From Alkalilacustris brevis (lineage in GTDB: Bacteria; Pseudomonadota; Alphaproteobacteria; Rhodobacterales; Rhodobacteraceae): a stretch of 43,613 nt of DNA. The stretch is taken from NCBI RefSeq assembly GCF_003350345.1, contig NZ_QNVJ01000100.1, forward strand, positions 1-43,613, written 5' to 3'. Position 1 is the first letter of the stretch, and the number at the start of each line of letters is the position of its first letter. The translations under genes were made by a program, and so were the position numbers. Shown here piece after piece: positions 7,534 to 18,117 of this stretch. The notes beneath the pieces were generated by a model that had not been told where the DNA came from, made no database searches, and worked only from the letters and a program-made list of their open reading frames with translations.

Positions 7534-8531
7534 TGCCGGCGTCGCCCGACAGCGCCGCTTCTGCCCATGTTCCGGTTCTGCTTGGTCCGCTTCTGGCGGC
7601 GGTGGCGCCGGTGCGCGGGGTCTGGGTGGATGGCACGTTCGGCGCGGGCGGCTATGCGCGCGGGCTGCTTGAGGCCGGCGCGGATCAGGTGATCGGGATC
7701 GACCGTGATCCGTCGGTTTACGCGATGGCGCAGGCCTGGGCTGGTGAATACGGTGACCGCCTGCGCCTGGTCGAGGGCAATTTCGCCAATCTCGACCGGC
7801 TTGCCGGCGTGCCGGCGGATGGGGTCGTGCTGGATCTGGGCGTGTCTTCGATGCAGATCGACCAGGCCGAGCGGGGCTTTTCCTTTGCCAAGGACGGCCC
7901 GCTTGACATGCGTATGAGCGGGCAGGGCGACTCTGCGGCCGATCTGGTCAATTCCGCGCCCGAGGGGCAACTGGCCGATATCCTGTTTCATTACGGCGAA
8001 GAGCGTGCCTCGCGCCGGATCGCGCGGGCCATCTGCCGGGCACGCACCGAGGCGCCGATCACCCGGACTCTGCAACTGGCCGAGATCGTCGCGGCCTGCC
8101 TGCCGCGCCCCAAACCGGGGCAGATCCATCCAGCCACCCGCAGCTTTCAGGGGCTGCGCATCGCGGTGAACGATGAATTCGGCGCGCTTGTCGCGGGGCT
8201 CGAGGCGGCGGAACGCGCGCTCAGGCCCGAGGGCTGGCTGGCGGTCGTCACTTTTCATTCGCTGGAAGACCGGGTTGTCAAACGCTTCCTGCAGCAGCGT
8301 TCGGGCACCGGCCCCGGCACCAGTCGGTTTCAGCCCGAGCCCGAGGCCACCCGCCCCCGTTTCACCCTGCAACCCCGCCGCGCGATCGCGCCCGACGAGG
8401 AAGAGATCGCCGCCAACCCGCGTGCCCGGTCGGCCCGGCTGCGGGTGGCGCGACGCACCGATGCCCCTGCCGGCCCGGCCGACCGTGATGCGCTGGGCCT
8501 GCCGCAACTGCCACAGGAGAGACGCCGCTAA
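7533..8531 (+). CDS. rsmH: 16S rRNA (cytosine1402-N4)-methyltransferase
   Basis: SAM-dependent enzyme (formerly MraW) that N4-methylates C1402 in the 16S decoding centre. The SAM-binding motif [18 protein letters not shown] is near residue 35. Also present are [24 protein letters not shown] and the family block [14 protein letters not shown] followed by [16 protein letters not shown]. 332 residues, normal for alphaproteobacteria, beginning within the mraZ stop codon and ending one base into ftsL. Confidence 0.96.
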   Translation: MPASPDSAASAHVPVLLGPLLAAVAPVRGVWVDGTFGAGGYARGLLEAGADQVIGIDRDPSVYAMAQAWAGEYGDRLRLVEGNFANLDRLAGVPADGVVLDLGVSSMQIDQAERGFSFAKDGPLDMRMSGQGDSAADLVNSAPEGQLADILFHYGEERASRRIARAICRARTEAPITRTLQLAEIVAACLPRPKPGQIHPATRSFQGLRIAVNDEFGALVAGLEAAERALRPEGWLAVVTFHSLEDRVVKRFLQQRSGTGPGTSRFQPEPEATRPRFTLQPRRAIAPDEEEIAANPRARSARLRVARRTDAPAGPADRDALGLPQLPQERRR

Positions 8532-8887
8532 TGCGTGGATTCGTCTATGTCATTACCGCTCTGGCGGTCATCGGGCTGGCCTTCTGGGCCTATCGCGAAA
8601 CCCATCTTACCCAGCAATCGGTGGCCGAGATGCGCAGCCTTCATCGCGAGATCAGCTCCCTGCGCGAGGCGCTCGATGTGCAGCGCGCCGAATGGGCCTA
8701 TCTCAACCGCCCGGCCCGGCTGCGCGACCTGGTGCACCTGAATTACGACGAGCTTGGCCTGATGCCCTTTTCGTCCGAACAGTTCGGCGAGATCGACCAG
8801 GTCGCCTATCCGCCGCCGCCGCCCGTTGCCTTGCGCCGCCCGATCGAAGTGATCGGCCAGCTTCATGCCGGGGAGGATGACGGATGA
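8531..8887 (+). CDS. ftsL: Cell division protein FtsL
   Basis: A 118-residue bitopic membrane protein of the FtsQLB divisome subcomplex. One membrane span (about residues 4-20) is followed by a leucine/heptad-rich segment (about 25-60) expected to form a coiled coil, then a short periplasmic tail with YPPPPPVALRRP. Sequence conservation in this family is low. The call rests on length, topology and the conserved position between rsmH and ftsI. Its start overlaps the rsmH stop and its end overlaps ftsI by 4 bp. Confidence 0.88.
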   Translation: MRGFVYVITALAVIGLAFWAYRETHLTQQSVAEMRSLHREISSLREALDVQRAEWAYLNRPARLRDLVHLNYDELGLMPFSSEQFGEIDQVAYPPPPPVALRRPIEVIGQLHAGEDDG

Positions 8888-10686
8888 TCCGCACCCCGCT
8901 GCGCCCGCTTGCCCGTATCCTGGATGCCCGCCGCCGGGGCGAGAACCCCGACGCGATCGAGCGCGAGAACCTGCGCCTGCGTAATGAACAGCGCCGCGAC
9001 CGGGCGCGCGCCCGCGCCGAAGGGCGGCTTCTGGTGCTGGCTCTGGTGTTCTTCGGGGCCTTCGCGCTGGTCGGCGCGCGCATGGGGATCGAGGCCGCGA
9101 GCGAGCCGCGCGAGCCGCGCGTTGCCGCCAGTGCCGGCGCGGCGATCAGCGCGGGCCGCGCCGATATTGTTGATCGGCGCGGGCGGGTGCTGGCCACCAA
9201 CCTCGTGACCCATTCGCTTTATGCCCAGCCGCCGCTGATGATCGACCCGCCCCGCGCCGCGCGCGAGCTGGCGGCGATCTTCCCCGACCTCAGCGAGGAA
9301 ACCCTGCTGCGCCAGTTCACCACGCCGGGGCGCAAGTTCATGTGGCTCAAGCGGCGCATGTCGCCCGAGCAGATCCAGCAGGTGCATGAAATCGGCGATC
9401 CGGGCCTGTTGTTCGGCCCGCGCGAGATGCGGCTTTACCCCAACGGGCGGCTGGCCGCGCATGTGCTGGGCGGTGCAAGTTTCGGCCGCGAGGATGTGCG
9501 CGCGGCCGAGGTGATCGGCGTCGCCGGGGTCGAGCGCGCCTTCGATGCCGAACTGCGCGACCCGGCCGCCGCCGCGACGCCCTTGCGCTTGTCGCTCGAT
9601 CTGACGGTGCAATCGGCCGCGCGCGAGGTGCTTGAAGGTGGTGTGCGTATGCTCAACGCCAAAGGGGGCACGGCGATCATCATGGATGCCCGCACCGGCG
9701 AGATCGTCACGCTGGTCTCACTGCCCGATTTCGACCCCAACGCGCGCCCGCTGCCGCTGGCCGAGGGCGACGCTGCCGACAGCCCGCTGTTCAACCGCGC
9801 GGTGCAGGGGGTCTATGAGCTCGGCTCGGTTTTCAAGGCCTTTGCGGTGGCGCAAGCGTTGGACGAGGGGCTGATTGACCTGGAGACGCCCATCGACACC
9901 CGCCAGCCGCTCACCTGGGGGCGCTTTCGCATCACCGATTACCGGCACCGGGGGAATTCGCAGCCGCTGTGGGAGGTGTTCGTGCACAGCTCCAACGTGG
10001 GCACCGCGCGGATCGCGCAGCAGATCGGTGCCGAGCGTCAGCGCGAATTCCTTGAAAAGCTGGGGCTTCTGGCGCCTGTCCCCGTGGAGTTGAGCGAGGC
10101 GCCCAGCGGTCGGCCGCTCGTGCCGCCGAACTGGTCCGAGCTTTCGACCATGACCATTTCCTATGGGCACGGGCTTTCCTCCAGCCCGCTGCATCTGGCC
10201 GCGGCCTATGCGCCGCTGGTCAATGGCGGCACCCGCGTCACGCCCACGCTGGTGCATCGCCCCCGCGCCGAGCCGGGGCCGCGCGTGATCTCGCCCGAGA
10301 CATCGGCGGCGATGCGCAAGCTGATGCGCGGTGTGGTGACAGAGGGCACCGCCAGTTTCGCCGAGGTGGCCGGCTATGCCGTGGGAGGCAAGACCGGAAC
10401 CGCCGACAAGCCGCGCGCACAGGGCCGCGGCTATGAAGAGGGCAAGGTGATCGCCACATTCGCCGGGGCCTTTCCCATGGATGACCCGAAATATGTTGTG
10501 GTGGTCACGCTGGACGAGCCGGTCGAAACCTCCGGCGCCGAGCCGCGCCGCACTGCGGGCTGGACGGCAGTGCCCGTGGCGGCCGAGATCATCCGCCGCA
10601 CGGCACCGCTGCTGGGATTGCGGCCACAGATTGCGCGCCCCGCACCGGATGCGATAACACCCGTGCGCAGCAGCGCGCGTAACTGA
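8884..10686 (+). CDS. ftsI: Peptidoglycan D,D-transpeptidase FtsI (PBP3)
   Basis: Septal transpeptidase that cross-links peptidoglycan at the division site. 600 residues: a basic cytoplasmic N-terminus, one membrane anchor (about 49-68), a PBP dimerisation domain (about 90-230) and a transpeptidase domain. Active-site motifs are SVFK (Ser315, Lys318), SSN (369-371) and KTG (503-505). The residue before the nucleophile block is Leu (YELGSVFK), where enterobacterial PBP3 has Pro. It overlaps ftsL by ATGA and is followed by murE after 30 bp. Confidence 0.96.
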   Translation: MIRTPLRPLARILDARRRGENPDAIERENLRLRNEQRRDRARARAEGRLLVLALVFFGAFALVGARMGIEAASEPREPRVAASAGAAISAGRADIVDRRGRVLATNLVTHSLYAQPPLMIDPPRAARELAAIFPDLSEETLLRQFTTPGRKFMWLKRRMSPEQIQQVHEIGDPGLLFGPREMRLYPNGRLAAHVLGGASFGREDVRAAEVIGVAGVERAFDAELRDPAAAATPLRLSLDLTVQSAAREVLEGGVRMLNAKGGTAIIMDARTGEIVTLVSLPDFDPNARPLPLAEGDAADSPLFNRAVQGVYELGSVFKAFAVAQALDEGLIDLETPIDTRQPLTWGRFRITDYRHRGNSQPLWEVFVHSSNVGTARIAQQIGAERQREFLEKLGLLAPVPVELSEAPSGRPLVPPNWSELSTMTISYGHGLSSSPLHLAAAYAPLVNGGTRVTPTLVHRPRAEPGPRVISPETSAAMRKLMRGVVTEGTASFAEVAGYAVGGKTGTADKPRAQGRGYEEGKVIATFAGAFPMDDPKYVVVVTLDEPVETSGAEPRRTAGWTAVPVAAEIIRRTAPLLGLRPQIARPAPDAITPVRSSARN

Positions 10687-10716
10687 GGCGCGCGAACCGG
10701 AAACGAAAGGGCAGGC

Positions 10717-12225
10717 ATGGGCGGTGTCACCGATGGAAAACGGCCCCAGGGCGCGGTTTCGCTGGCCGATCTGGGCCTGACCGCGCGCGAGGGGGCCGAG
10801 GCCGCGATCACCGGCCTTGCCGTGGACAGTCGCGACGTCAAGCCCGGCCATCTGTTCGCCGCGCTGCCCGGCAACCGCTTTCACGGCGGCGGCTTCATCA
10901 CTTATGCGTTGCGGATGCAGGCGGGCGCGGTGCTGACCGATGCCGAAGGCGCGTCGATGGCCGCCGACGAGCTGCGCGCGGCGCAGGTGCCGGTGATCGT
11001 GGCCGAAGATCCGCGCCAGGCGCTGGCCTATGCCGCGGCACTCTGGTTCGGCCGCCAGCCCGAGACCATGGTCGCCGTGACCGGCACCAACGGCAAGACC
11101 TCGGTCGCCAGCTTCACGCGCCAGATCTGGGTCGGGCTGGGCCATGCGGCGGCCAATCTGGGCACGACCGGCGTGGAAGGGGCCTTTTCCGCGCCGCTGG
11201 CCCATACCACGCCCGAGCCTGTCACCCTGCACCGCCTGCTGGCCGAGATGGCCGAGGCCGGCGTGACCCATGCCGCGATGGAGGCCTCCAGCCACGGGCT
11301 GGCGCAGCGCCGGCTCGACGGGGTGCGGCTGGCGGCGGCGGGATTTACCAACCTGTCGCAAGACCACCTGGATTATCACGCCGATCTTGACGATTACTTT
11401 GACGCCAAGGCCGGGCTGTTTACCCGGGTTCTGCCCGATGATGGCGCGGCGGTAATCAACCTCGACGATCCGCGGGGGCCCGAACTGGCCCGGCGCGCCA
11501 CGGCGCGCGGCCAGCGAGTGATCGGCGTGGGCCGCGCCGAGGCCGCCGATCTGCGCCTGCTGGCGCAGCAGCCCGAACCCACCGGCCAGATCCTGCGTTG
11601 CGCCTGGCAGGGCGAGGTGTTTCAGCAAAGGCTTGCCCTGATCGGGGCGTTTCAGGCCGAGAATGTGCTGGTGGCCGCGGGCCTCGCCATCGCCACGGGC
11701 GAAGAGCCCGCGCGCGTGGCCGCGCAACTGCCCCGGCTGGAAGGCGTGCGCGGACGGATGCAGCATGTCGCCACCCGCGCCAATGGCGCGCCCGTGTTCG
11801 TCGATTACGCGCACACGCCCGCTGCGTTGGCGACCGCGCTGCAAAGCCTGCGCCCGCATGTGCTGGGCCGGCTGGTGGTGGTGTTCGGCGCCGGCGGCGA
11901 CCGGGACCGCGCCAAACGCCCGATGATGGGCGCGGCCGCCGCCGAACATGCCGATATCATCTATGTCACTGATGACAACCCGCGCTCCGAGCCGCCCGGC
12001 GATATCCGCGCCGCCATCCTCGCCGCCTGCCCCGAGGCCCATGACGTGGGCGACCGGGCCGAGGCGATCTTGCGCGGTGTCGATGCGCTGGGTCCAGGCG
12101 ATGCGCTGCTGATCGCCGGCAAGGGGCACGAGACGGGCCAGATCGTCGGCGGCACGGTCTACCCGTTCGACGATGCCGAACAGGCCAGCATCGCAGTCGC
12201 CGCGTTGAACGGGGCGCCACGATGA
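10717..12225 (+). CDS. murE: UDP-MurNAc-tripeptide synthetase (meso-DAP adding)
   Basis: Cytosolic ligase that adds meso-diaminopimelate to UDP-MurNAc-L-Ala-D-Glu using ATP. The P-loop VTGTNGKTS is at about residues 121-129, with HTTPEP and EASSHGL (substrate-binding core) after it. DNPR at about 420-423 is the signature of meso-DAP rather than lysine ligases. ATG 10717 has GAAAGGG upstream. 502 residues. It ends with a 4-bp ATGA overlap into murF. Confidence 0.95.
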   Translation: MGGVTDGKRPQGAVSLADLGLTAREGAEAAITGLAVDSRDVKPGHLFAALPGNRFHGGGFITYALRMQAGAVLTDAEGASMAADELRAAQVPVIVAEDPRQALAYAAALWFGRQPETMVAVTGTNGKTSVASFTRQIWVGLGHAAANLGTTGVEGAFSAPLAHTTPEPVTLHRLLAEMAEAGVTHAAMEASSHGLAQRRLDGVRLAAAGFTNLSQDHLDYHADLDDYFDAKAGLFTRVLPDDGAAVINLDDPRGPELARRATARGQRVIGVGRAEAADLRLLAQQPEPTGQILRCAWQGEVFQQRLALIGAFQAENVLVAAGLAIATGEEPARVAAQLPRLEGVRGRMQHVATRANGAPVFVDYAHTPAALATALQSLRPHVLGRLVVVFGAGGDRDRAKRPMMGAAAAEHADIIYVTDDNPRSEPPGDIRAAILAACPEAHDVGDRAEAILRGVDALGPGDALLIAGKGHETGQIVGGTVYPFDDAEQASIAVAALNGAPR

Positions 12226-13718
12226 CCGCGCTCTGGACAGCCGCGCAGGCCGCGACCGCAACCGGCGGGCAGGCGCAGGGCGACTGGTCGGCCACCGGCG
12301 TGTCGATCGACACGCGCAGCCTTGCCCCCGGCGATCTTTTCGTGGCGCTCAAGGCCGTGCGCGACGGGCATGACTTCGTGGCCGAGGCACTGAAGCGCGG
12401 GGCGGCCGCGGCGATGGTCAGCCACCGGCCCAAGGGCGTGTCCGAGGATGCGCCGCTCTTGATCGTGCCCGATGTGCTGGCCGGGCTCGAGGCGCTGGGC
12501 CGCGCCGGCCGGGCGCGCGCGTCCGCGCGGGTGATCGGCATCACCGGCTCGGTCGGCAAGACCTCGACCAAGGAGATGTTGCGCGTGATGCTGGCGCGGC
12601 AGGGCCGCGTCCATGCCGCCGAGGCCAGCTTCAACAACCATTGGGGCGTGCCGCTGACGCTGGCGCGGATGCCGGTCGATGCCGAGTACGCCCTGATCGA
12701 GATCGGCATGAACCACCCCGGCGAGATCGCGCCGCTGTCGCGCCTTGCCCGCCCGCATGTCGTGCTGATCACCACCGTCGCCGCCGCGCATCTCGAAGCG
12801 CTGGGCAGCCTTGAGGGCATCGCCCGCGAAAAGGCCACCATATGCGAGGGGCTGGTGCCCGGCGGCACGGCGGTCCTGCCCGCTGATCTGGAAACCACGC
12901 CGATCCTGATGCAGGCCGCGCGCCAGGCGGGGGCACGCATATGCACCTTCGGGCAGGGCGCGGCGGCGGATTTCCATCTCAGCGCGCTGCGCGACCTGCC
13001 CGAGGCTCTGGTCGCCGAAGCCCGGGCCGCGGGCGGGCAAGCGATCCTGTTCAAGCTGCCCGGCGCGGGGCGGCATTTCGCGATGAATGCGCTGGGCGCG
13101 CTGGCCGCAGTGCAGGCAGCGGGCGCCGATCTGGCGCTGGCGGCACTGGACCTGGCGGAATGGTCGCCGCCCGCGGGCCGGGGCCGGCGCGAATGGCTGT
13201 ATCTCGACACCGCCGAGGAAGCGGGCTTTCTGCTGATCGACGATGCCTATAACGCCAACCCTGCCTCGCTCGGCGCCGCACTCGAGATGCTGGCGGGGCT
13301 GTCGCCGGGGCCGCGTTACCGGGCGGGGGCCGCGCCTGTGCAGGCGGCCACCGAACGTGCGCGCCGGCTTTCCGGCCAGCCCGCCGCGCCGCGTCCGGGG
13401 CGGCGCATCGCCATCCTGGGCGACATGCTCGAACTCGGCCCGGACGAGGCCGCGCAACATGCCGCCATTGCCACGCATCCCGCCCTTGCGCATGTGGATC
13501 TGGTGCATTGCGTCGGCCCGCGCATGACGCATCTGTGGCAGGCCCTGCCCGAGGCGCGGCGCGGGATGTGCGCCACGACGCCCGAGGCCCTGGCCGCACG
13601 CATTCACCGGCTGATATCCGCCGGAGATGTGGTTCTGGTGAAGGGATCCAAGGGCAGCCGCGTCGCGCGCGTGGTTGACGCGCTGCGCAATCTGGGCCAA
13701 GCGGCAGGCTCCGAATGA
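12222..13718 (+). CDS. murF: UDP-MurNAc-tripeptide--D-Ala-D-Ala ligase
   Basis: Adds D-Ala-D-Ala to complete the UDP-MurNAc-pentapeptide. The ATP site [15 protein letters not shown] is near residues 106-120. Then come [15 protein letters not shown] and [10 protein letters not shown], followed by [18 protein letters not shown] in the central domain. At 498 residues it is longer than E. coli MurF (452). The extra length includes a segment (about 360-395, [20 protein letters not shown]) between the central and C-terminal domains. It is translationally coupled to murE; mraY follows after 16 bp. Confidence 0.95.
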   Translation: MTALWTAAQAATATGGQAQGDWSATGVSIDTRSLAPGDLFVALKAVRDGHDFVAEALKRGAAAAMVSHRPKGVSEDAPLLIVPDVLAGLEALGRAGRARASARVIGITGSVGKTSTKEMLRVMLARQGRVHAAEASFNNHWGVPLTLARMPVDAEYALIEIGMNHPGEIAPLSRLARPHVVLITTVAAAHLEALGSLEGIAREKATICEGLVPGGTAVLPADLETTPILMQAARQAGARICTFGQGAAADFHLSALRDLPEALVAEARAAGGQAILFKLPGAGRHFAMNALGALAAVQAAGADLALAALDLAEWSPPAGRGRREWLYLDTAEEAGFLLIDDAYNANPASLGAALEMLAGLSPGPRYRAGAAPVQAATERARRLSGQPAAPRPGRRIAILGDMLELGPDEAAQHAAIATHPALAHVDLVHCVGPRMTHLWQALPEARRGMCATTPEALAARIHRLISAGDVVLVKGSKGSRVARVVDALRNLGQAAGSE

Positions 13719-13734
13719 CCGGGAGACGGATGGA

Positions 13735-14820
13735 ATGCTTTTCTGGCTGAGCGAACTCGCCCAAGATGGCGGGGTTTTCAATCTCTTTCGCTACATCACC
13801 TTCCGGGCGGGCGCTGCCTTCTTTACCGCGCTGGTCTTCGGGTTTGTCTTTGGCCCGCCGCTGATCAACCTGCTGCGGCGGCGCCAGCGCAACGGCCAGC
13901 CGATCCGCGCCGACGGGCCGGAAAGCCACCTGACTTCCAAGGCCGGCACCCCCACCATGGGCGGCGTGCTGATCCTGGGGGCGCTGATGACGGCGACCCT
14001 GCTCTGGGCCAGGCTCGACAACCCCTATGTCTGGCTGGTGCTGCTGGTGACGGCGGGTTTCGGCCTGCTGGGTTTCGCCGACGATTACGCCAAGGTCAGC
14101 CAGGGCAACCACAAGGGCGTGCCGGGAAAGCTGCGGCTGGCGATCGGGCTGGTCATCGGGCTGGCGGCGGCGGTGGCTGCGATGTATCTGCACCCGCCCG
14201 CGCTTTCGGGCCAGCTTGCGGTGCCGGTGTTCAAGGATGTGCTGATCAACCTTGGCTGGTTTTTCGTGCCCTTCGCCGTCTTCGTGATCGTCGGTGCGGC
14301 CAATTCCGTGAACCTGACCGACGGGCTGGACGGGCTGGCGATCATGCCGGTGATGATCGCGGCGGCGGCGCTGGGAGTGATCGCCTACGCAGTGGGGCGG
14401 GTCGATTTTACCGAATATCTCGATGTGCATTATGTCCCCGGCACTGGCGAATTGCTGGTGTTCTGCGCTGCGCTCATCGGGGGGGGCTTGGGCTTTCTGT
14501 GGTATAACGCGCCCCCGGCTGCGGTGTTCATGGGCGATACTGGCAGCCTTGCGCTGGGCGGCGCGCTGGGCGCCATTGCCGTGGCCGCAAAGCACGAGAT
14601 CGTGCTGGGTATCGTCGGCGGGCTGTTCGTGCTCGAGACGCTGAGCGTGATCATCCAGGTGATCTATTTCAAACGCACCGGCAAGCGCGTCTTCCTGATG
14701 GCGCCGATCCACCATCATTTCGAAAAGAAGGGCTGGGCCGAGCCGCAGATCGTGATCCGCTTCTGGATCATCTCGCTGATCCTTGCCGCCATCGGGCTGG
14801 CTACGCTCAAGGTGCGCTGA
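13735..14820 (+). CDS. mraY: Phospho-N-acetylmuramoyl-pentapeptide-transferase
   Basis: Integral inner-membrane enzyme that transfers phospho-MurNAc-pentapeptide to undecaprenyl phosphate, making lipid I. 361 residues with about ten hydrophobic spans. Catalytic motifs are seen: [24 protein letters not shown] and the [12 protein letters not shown] signature near the C-terminus. The ATG at 13735 ([12 protein letters not shown]) follows GGGAGACGG. It is the last dcw gene here; murD does not follow as it does in many relatives. Confidence 0.96.
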   Translation: MLFWLSELAQDGGVFNLFRYITFRAGAAFFTALVFGFVFGPPLINLLRRRQRNGQPIRADGPESHLTSKAGTPTMGGVLILGALMTATLLWARLDNPYVWLVLLVTAGFGLLGFADDYAKVSQGNHKGVPGKLRLAIGLVIGLAAAVAAMYLHPPALSGQLAVPVFKDVLINLGWFFVPFAVFVIVGAANSVNLTDGLDGLAIMPVMIAAAALGVIAYAVGRVDFTEYLDVHYVPGTGELLVFCAALIGGGLGFLWYNAPPAAVFMGDTGSLALGGALGAIAVAAKHEIVLGIVGGLFVLETLSVIIQVIYFKRTGKRVFLMAPIHHHFEKKGWAEPQIVIRFWIISLILAAIGLATLKVR

Positions 14821-15152
14821 AGGCCGCGCCGCCGCTTGCTTCGCTTCCCGAAAGTGCGAGGCTGTCCTTCTTCTTGGTAAAAATATCCCCGCCGGAGGCC
14901 CTGGCGCGGAATAAAGGGCCGCAGGCCCGCCGCGCCATCGCCAGGCCGTCCCCGCGACCTGGCGATCTTGTGGATGCAGGCGCATGGCTAGCAGGTCATG
15001 CGGGTTTCGCGGGGATAAAGCGCCTCATTGCGCCGCCGGGGGAGCGCCATTCCGCGGCCTGTCGCTGCCCCGGCTCATCACCCGGCACGGGTGGGAATGG
15101 CACCTGCCTGCCGGCCAGATGGCGGCCCGGCCTTGCCACCTGGTGGCCCCGG
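14821..15152. other. Intergenic region between convergent mraY and purK
   Basis: 332 bp without a credible gene. At 14874-14900 the sequence GGTAAAAATATCCCCGCCGG matches the conserved arm of the inverted-repeat elements at 101-204 and 4201-4380. No clear T-tailed terminator was found for either gene. This is the point at which the dcw cluster is interrupted. Confidence 0.55.
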
Positions 15153-16232
15153 TCAGGGCGTGCGTGCCCGCACCCGGTTCACATGGCCCATCTTGCGGCC
15201 CGGCCGCGCCTCGGCCTTGCCGTAGAGATGCAGGCTTGCGCCGCTTTCGCGGGCGATCTGCGGCACGCGGGTCACATCGTCGCCGATCAGATTTTCCATT
15301 TCGACATCTGTGTGCCGCCGCCCGTCCCCCAGCGGCCAGCCGGCAATTGCGCGGATATGCTGTTCGAACTGGTCCACCGCACAGCCCGATTGCGTCCAGT
15401 GGCCCGAATTGTGCACGCGGGGGGCGATCTCGTTCACCAAGAGCCCCTGCGCGGTGACGAACAACTCCACCCCCATCACCCCCACATAATCGAGCGCATT
15501 GAGGATCCGCCCGGCCAGCAGCACCGCATCGGTCTGCACTGTGGCGGGGATGGCGGCGGGCACGGTCGTGTGGCGCAGGATGCCGCCCTCGTGGCGGTTT
15601 TCGCCCGGGTCGAAACAGGCAACCTCGCCGCCGGTGCCGCGCGCGGCGATGACAGAAATCTCGCAGGTGAAATCCACGAACCCCTCCAGGATCGCGGGCG
15701 CGCCTGCCAGCGCGGCCAGCGCGGTGCCGGCCTCGTTTGCGGCCATGATCCGTGCCTGGCCCTTGCCGTCATAGCCCAGCCGCCGCGTCTTGAGGATCGC
15801 CGGGGGGGCGATACGCGCCAGTGCCGCCTTCAGGCTGCTGGCGTCCTCCACCGGGGCGAAGGGCGCCACCGTCAGCCCCAGCCCCTGAAGAAAGCGCTTT
15901 TCCTCAAGCCGGTCCTGGCTGATGGCCAGCGCGCGGCGATTGGGGCGGATCGGGCGCATCGCTTCAAGCGCGTCAAGCGCGGGCACCGGGATGTTCTCGA
16001 ACTCGTAGGTGATCACGTCCACCCCGGCGGCGAAGGCCTCAAGTGCCGCGCTGTCATCGTAGCTGGCGGCGGTGTGGCGGGCGCAGACATGGGCGGCGGG
16101 GCAATCGGCGGCAGGCTCGAACACATGGCAGCGCAGCCCCAGCCGCGCCGCCGCCAGCGCGAGCATCCGGCCAAGCTGCCCGCCGCCGAGGATGCCGATG
16201 GTGCTGCCCGGCGCGAGCGGCGCATCACTCAT
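15153..16232 (-). CDS. purK: N5-carboxyaminoimidazole ribonucleotide synthase
   Basis: ATP-grasp enzyme that makes N5-CAIR from AIR, bicarbonate and ATP in de novo purine synthesis. The N-terminal [20 protein letters not shown] (about 12-31) is diagnostic. [21 protein letters not shown] and [14 protein letters not shown] in the ATP-grasp and C-terminal parts also match. 359 residues. It starts inside the end of purE (8-bp overlap), so the two are co-translated. Confidence 0.95.
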   Translation of the reverse strand: MSDAPLAPGSTIGILGGGQLGRMLALAAARLGLRCHVFEPAADCPAAHVCARHTAASYDDSAALEAFAAGVDVITYEFENIPVPALDALEAMRPIRPNRRALAISQDRLEEKRFLQGLGLTVAPFAPVEDASSLKAALARIAPPAILKTRRLGYDGKGQARIMAANEAGTALAALAGAPAILEGFVDFTCEISVIAARGTGGEVACFDPGENRHEGGILRHTTVPAAIPATVQTDAVLLAGRILNALDYVGVMGVELFVTAQGLLVNEIAPRVHNSGHWTQSGCAVDQFEQHIRAIAGWPLGDGRRHTDVEMENLIGDDVTRVPQIARESGASLHLYGKAEARPGRKMGHVNRVRARTP

Positions 16233-16713
16233 CTCGCGGCTCCTCGGGGATCGAGGCGGAAAGCTCGGCGCGCCAGCGCTCCAGCCGTTCGGCCAGCGCC
16301 GGGTCTTCCAGCGCGAGGATCTGCGCGGCCATCAGCCCGGCATTGGCCGCGCCCGCCGCGCCGATCGCCATCGTGCCGACCGGGAAACCGCGTGGCATCT
16401 GGACGATGGAATAAAGGCTGTCCACTCCCGAAAGCGCGCGCGTCTGGATCGGCACGCCGATCACCGGCAGCCGGGTTTTCGAGGCCACCATGCCTGGCAG
16501 ATGCGCCGCACCGCCCGCCCCGGCGATGATCACCTTCAGCCCGCGGCCCACCGCGCCCTTGCCATAGTCCCAAAGCCGGTCGGGCGTGCGATGCGCCGAG
16601 ACGATGCGCCGCTCATGGGGCACGTCCAGCGCTTCGAGGATTTCGGCGGCCTCGCGCATGGTGGGCCAGTCCGACTGGCTGCCCATGATGAGTCCGACCC
16701 GGATATCAGTCAT
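16225..16713 (-). CDS. purE: N5-carboxyaminoimidazole ribonucleotide mutase
   Basis: Converts N5-CAIR to CAIR, the step after PurK. Class I PurE of 162 residues with GSQSDWPTM (about 10-18), [24 protein letters not shown] and [15 protein letters not shown], which together form the octamer active site. The start at ATG 16713 gives the normal N-terminus ([12 protein letters not shown]). First gene of the purE-purK pair; a reading frame upstream of the ATG was excluded. Confidence 0.96.
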   Translation of the reverse strand: MTDIRVGLIMGSQSDWPTMREAAEILEALDVPHERRIVSAHRTPDRLWDYGKGAVGRGLKVIIAGAGGAAHLPGMVASKTRLPVIGVPIQTRALSGVDSLYSIVQMPRGFPVGTMAIGAAGAANAGLMAAQILALEDPALAERLERWRAELSASIPEEPRDE

Positions 16714-16814
16714 TGGCTGTATTCCCTTGCCGTTCCGTGCTGCGGCCATGCTGGGTGCGGTGCCCCGGCCGTTCGCCGCGCACTATAGACACAGGCGCTC
16801 GCGCGGCAAGGCAC

Positions 16815-17033
16815 TCAGGCGATGATATCCGGGGTCAGTTCGTCTTCGATCCGGGAGATCTCGTCTTTCAGGCGCAGTTTCTTCTTCTTCAGACGCTGCA
16901 GGGTCAGCTGGTCCGAGGTGCCCTTGGCCTGAAGTGCGGCGATCGCGTCGTCCAGATCGCGGTGTTCGCGGCGCAGAACCTCGAGCTTGATGCGCAGGAC
17001 GTCTTCGTGCTCCATCTCCATGGGGGCGTTCAT
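16815..17033 (-). CDS. YdcH-like DUF465 small protein
   Basis: A charged, helical protein of 72 residues: EVLRREHRDLDDAIAALQAK then LQRLKKKKLRLKDEISRIED, the DUF465/YdcH pattern, probably a two-helix coiled coil. Function unknown. Two adjacent ATG codons (17036 and 17033) are possible starts; the second has the better spacing to AAGAGAG. It lies between purE and the pseudouridine synthase on the same strand, about 100 bp from the former, and is likely its own transcript. Confidence 0.82.
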   Translation of the reverse strand: MNAPMEMEHEDVLRIKLEVLRREHRDLDDAIAALQAKGTSDQLTLQRLKKKKLRLKDEISRIEDELTPDIIA

Positions 17034-17109
17034 CATACTCTCTTGCCTGACCGTGCGACTCATATTGCCGCGTGGCGCCAGACTAGCCGCTTTCCGGGTG
17101 GGCGCAAAG

Positions 17110-18117
17110 TTATCCCTTGCCGTCACGCGGGCCGCGCTTGGGCGATGTGGGCCGGCGGCTGCCGGCGCCAGCGGGCCCGCGTCGTGGGGCCGTGCCGGGG
17201 CCGTGGGGCTTGCCGGGCTTGCTGCCCCTTGCGCCGCCTGCGCCCATGGGCTGCCCGCTTTCGGCGTTGCGCCTGTTGCCCGGTTTGCCCAGCGGTTTGC
17301 CCGACGTTTTGGCTGCCGGTTTGCCCCGCCTGGCGGGCTTGCCCGTGGCAGGTGTCTCGGCGGGCGGCGCGGGCAGGTCGATGCCCGGCCTCTCGCCGAT
17401 CTGTTCGCGCAGCACGCGCGGGCGCACCTCCTCGACAGCGCCGGCGTCCAGCTTGCCCAGCTGGAACGGCCCATAGGAGATGCGGATCAACCGGTTCACC
17501 ACCAGCCCCACCGCTTCCATCGCGCGGCGCACCTCGCGGTTGCGCCCTTCGCGGATGCCCACGGTAAGCCAGGCGTTGGCGCCCTGCTGGCGGTCGATGC
17601 TGACCAGCATCGGCTGGAATTTCTCGCCCTCGACGGTGATGCCCTCGCGCAGGGGCGCGACGCTGGCCTCGTCGGGGGTGCCATTCACCCGCACGCGGTA
17701 GCGCCTGAGCCAGCCGGTCGAGGGCAGCTCAAGCGCCCGCTTGAGCGCGCCATCATTGGTCAGCAGCAGCAGCCCCTCGGAGTTGATGTCGAGCCGCCCC
17801 ACCGGCATCACCCGCGGCAGCCCCTCGGGCAGGTTGTCGAACACCGTGGCGCGGCCCTTTTCGTCGCGGGCGCTGGTCACAAGACCCGTGGGCTTGTGAT
17901 AGAGCCAGAGCCGCGCAGGCTCGGGCGCGGCCAGCGGCTTGCCATCGAGGGTGACCTTGTCGCGCGGCCCGACATTCAGCGCGGGGCTGTCGATCACGCG
18001 GCCATTCACGGCCACCCGCCCTTGCAGGATCATCGCCTCGGCGCCCCGGCGCGAGGCTGCACCGGCGCGGGCCAGAACCTTGGCGATGCGGTCGCCCTCG
18101 GGGGTCTTGTCGGTCAT
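17110..18117 (-). CDS. rluB: RluB/RsuA-family 23S rRNA pseudouridine synthase
   Basis: Isomerises a uridine in rRNA. An S4 RNA-binding domain occupies about residues 10-55 (RIAKVLARAGAASRRGAEAM). The catalytic domain carries the GRLDINSEGLLLLTNDG motif, with the essential Asp near residue 104, and KTGLVTS-like and EGRNREVRRAMEAVG blocks. A Lys/Arg/Pro/Gly-rich tail (about 245-335) is unstructured and probably binds RNA; such tails are common in alphaproteobacteria. RluB is the best guess over RsuA/RluE because of the tail and length (335). Confidence 0.85.
   Translation of the reverse strand: MTDKTPEGDRIAKVLARAGAASRRGAEAMILQGRVAVNGRVIDSPALNVGPRDKVTLDGKPLAAPEPARLWLYHKPTGLVTSARDEKGRATVFDNLPEGLPRVMPVGRLDINSEGLLLLTNDGALKRALELPSTGWLRRYRVRVNGTPDEASVAPLREGITVEGEKFQPMLVSIDRQQGANAWLTVGIREGRNREVRRAMEAVGLVVNRLIRISYGPFQLGKLDAGAVEEVRPRVLREQIGERPGIDLPAPPAETPATGKPARRGKPAAKTSGKPLGKPGNRRNAESGQPMGAGGARGSKPGKPHGPGTAPRRGPAGAGSRRPTSPKRGPRDGKG

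Noticed and set aside
9718-12261. 847-codon minus-strand frame opposite ftsI-murE
   Set aside because: Antisense shadow of well-supported genes, rich in His/Gln/Arg, no motif.
14874-16529. 551-codon plus-strand frame opposite purK/purE
   Set aside because: Antisense shadow; purE and purK motifs on the other strand are unambiguous.
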